62,959 bases of DNA from Bacillus subtilis subsp. subtilis (GTDB taxonomy: Bacteria > Pseudomonadota > Gammaproteobacteria > Xanthomonadales > Xanthomonadaceae), in NCBI GenBank assembly GCA_021733645.1, contig JAHREJ010000026.1, positions 1 through 62,959 of the forward strand, in the 5' to 3' direction. The position numbers and the translations under genes were made by a program. Each line of letters starts with the position of its first letter. The stretch's first letter is position 1. Under the pieces are notes generated by a model, which saw only the letters and a list, made by a program, of their open reading frames with translations, was not told where the DNA came from and made no database searches. Positions 62,408 to 62,959 of the stretch are shown here, in pieces.

Positions 62408-62959
62408 ATGAGCTTCAACAGCGCAAACCTCTTCACGGTCGAAGAGGTCCGCAGCAATTTCACTTTCGTGGTTCCGGAATTCCAACGCGGTTATGCCTGG
62501 AACGAGGAGCAGTGGCAGGCCTTGTGGGATGACGTGGTCAGTACGGCAGAAAGGAGCGGCTCCCACCATTACGGCGGCTCCATCATGCTTTCCAATGCTG
62601 AACCCGGAGGTACCCTGGTTGAGCTGATCGACGGTCAACAGCGCATGACGTCCATCGCCCTGATGCTGGCTGCGCTCGGCGCGCAGGGATTTCCAATCCA
62701 GTTCCGCGACAATGAGCCACTGCAAACATACTACGACTACTACGCACTCAAGCGGAGCCACCTTGGGCCCAGCCTGAAGCAGCATGTTTCCTTCTACTCG
62801 CGAAACATCGCAGATGCCGCCCTCTTCTTCTCTGCACAAGCGCAGGGAGTGGCCGATGAGGCTACCCGCAGGGTGCTGGTTGATGTGGTCCTCAAGCGAA
62901 TCAAACTTTTTGTGCTTGGCATTCATCAGGACTTCGACGTCCATGTGGCATTCGAGACC
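62408..62959 (+). CDS. DUF262 domain protein (GmrSD-type), cut by the window edge
   Basis: The first 184 codons of a longer gene. Family motifs are visible: PEFQRGYAWNEEQWQALWDD near residue 30 and the DUF262 signature IDGQQRMTSIALML near 80. DUF262 (GmrS-like) proteins are components of type IV restriction or phage defence, using ParB-like nucleotide-hydrolysis and often an HNH (DUF1524) C-terminus, which is beyond this window. GC content is visibly lower than the rest (many AT-rich codons), indicating horizontal transfer. Confidence 0.85.
   Translation, partial: MSFNSANLFTVEEVRSNFTFVVPEFQRGYAWNEEQWQALWDDVVSTAERSGSHHYGGSIMLSNAEPGGTLVELIDGQQRMTSIALMLAALGAQGFPIQFRDNEPLQTYYDYYALKRSHLGPSLKQHVSFYSRNIADAALFFSAQAQGVADEATRRVLVDVVLKRIKLFVLGIHQDFDVHVAFET

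Noticed and set aside
1..62959. CRISPR arrays, tRNA or rRNA genes
   Set aside because: No regularly spaced direct repeats, no recognisable cloverleaf or rRNA segments were seen by eye. A tRNA scan would settle the point.

Overview
The window is about 63 kb of high-GC chromosome from a gammaproteobacterium of the Xanthomonas/Stenotrophomonas group (Lysobacterales). Three things point there. Many genes resemble conserved hypothetical families of that group. Intergenic spaces carry paired palindromes headed by GTAG, like the REP elements described in Stenotrophomonas. A REP-associated tyrosine transposase (RAYT) is present. The genus is an inference. I see no rRNA, tRNA, CRISPR array, insertion sequence or replication origin.

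Layout. 1-5.5 kb: rRNA modification pair rsuA/rsmC, small conserved proteins, a PAS hybrid histidine kinase and a DUF3016 secreted protein. 5.6-8.6 kb: D-alanine catabolism (alanine racemase, dadA) with a divergent Lrp-type regulator. 8.6-16 kb: small proteins, msrB, flagellar stator motAB, and a Na+/H+ antiporter. 16-18.7 kb: DoxX / extradiol dioxygenase / hydrolase operon divergent from a LysR regulator. 18.8-30.4 kb: PAS-GGDEF-EAL protein, M13 and M28 peptidases, a LytS/LytTR-type two-component pair. 30.5-33.8 kb: a probable ECF42 sigma factor cluster with two VOC and two DGPF/YciI proteins and a candidate cognate promoter. 33.8-40 kb: NHL/M23-like fusion, TPR-like protein, lytic transglycosylase, cycA. 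40-48 kb: CSS-type EAL phosphodiesterase, polysaccharide deacetylase, MFS exporter with serine hydrolase, LysR regulator, ABC-F ATPase. 48-51.8 kb: metal homeostasis: a COG0523 GTPase and a MerC-like protein share a Zur-like operator, followed by a DmeR/DmeF-like nickel/cobalt efflux pair with its own palindromic operator. 52-56.7 kb: paralogous lipoproteins flanking a RAYT, a methyltransferase, a chloroperoxidase-like hydrolase. 57.4-61 kb: BlaI regulator, a BlaR1-like M56 membrane peptidase whose sensor is replaced by ankyrin repeats, and a periplasmic beta-lactamase-fold hydrolase. 62.4 kb to the edge: the start of a DUF262 (GmrSD-type) gene of visibly lower GC, probably the left edge of an accessory or defence island.

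The most unusual observations are the BlaI/M56-ankyrin/serine hydrolase unit, the ECF42-DGPF cluster with a matching promoter, several stop codons supplied by GTAG REP elements, a 24-bp perfect inverted repeat across a stop codon, and an orphan sigma-28-like promoter next to the DUF262 boundary. Functions rest on motif recognition by eye; no database search was possible.
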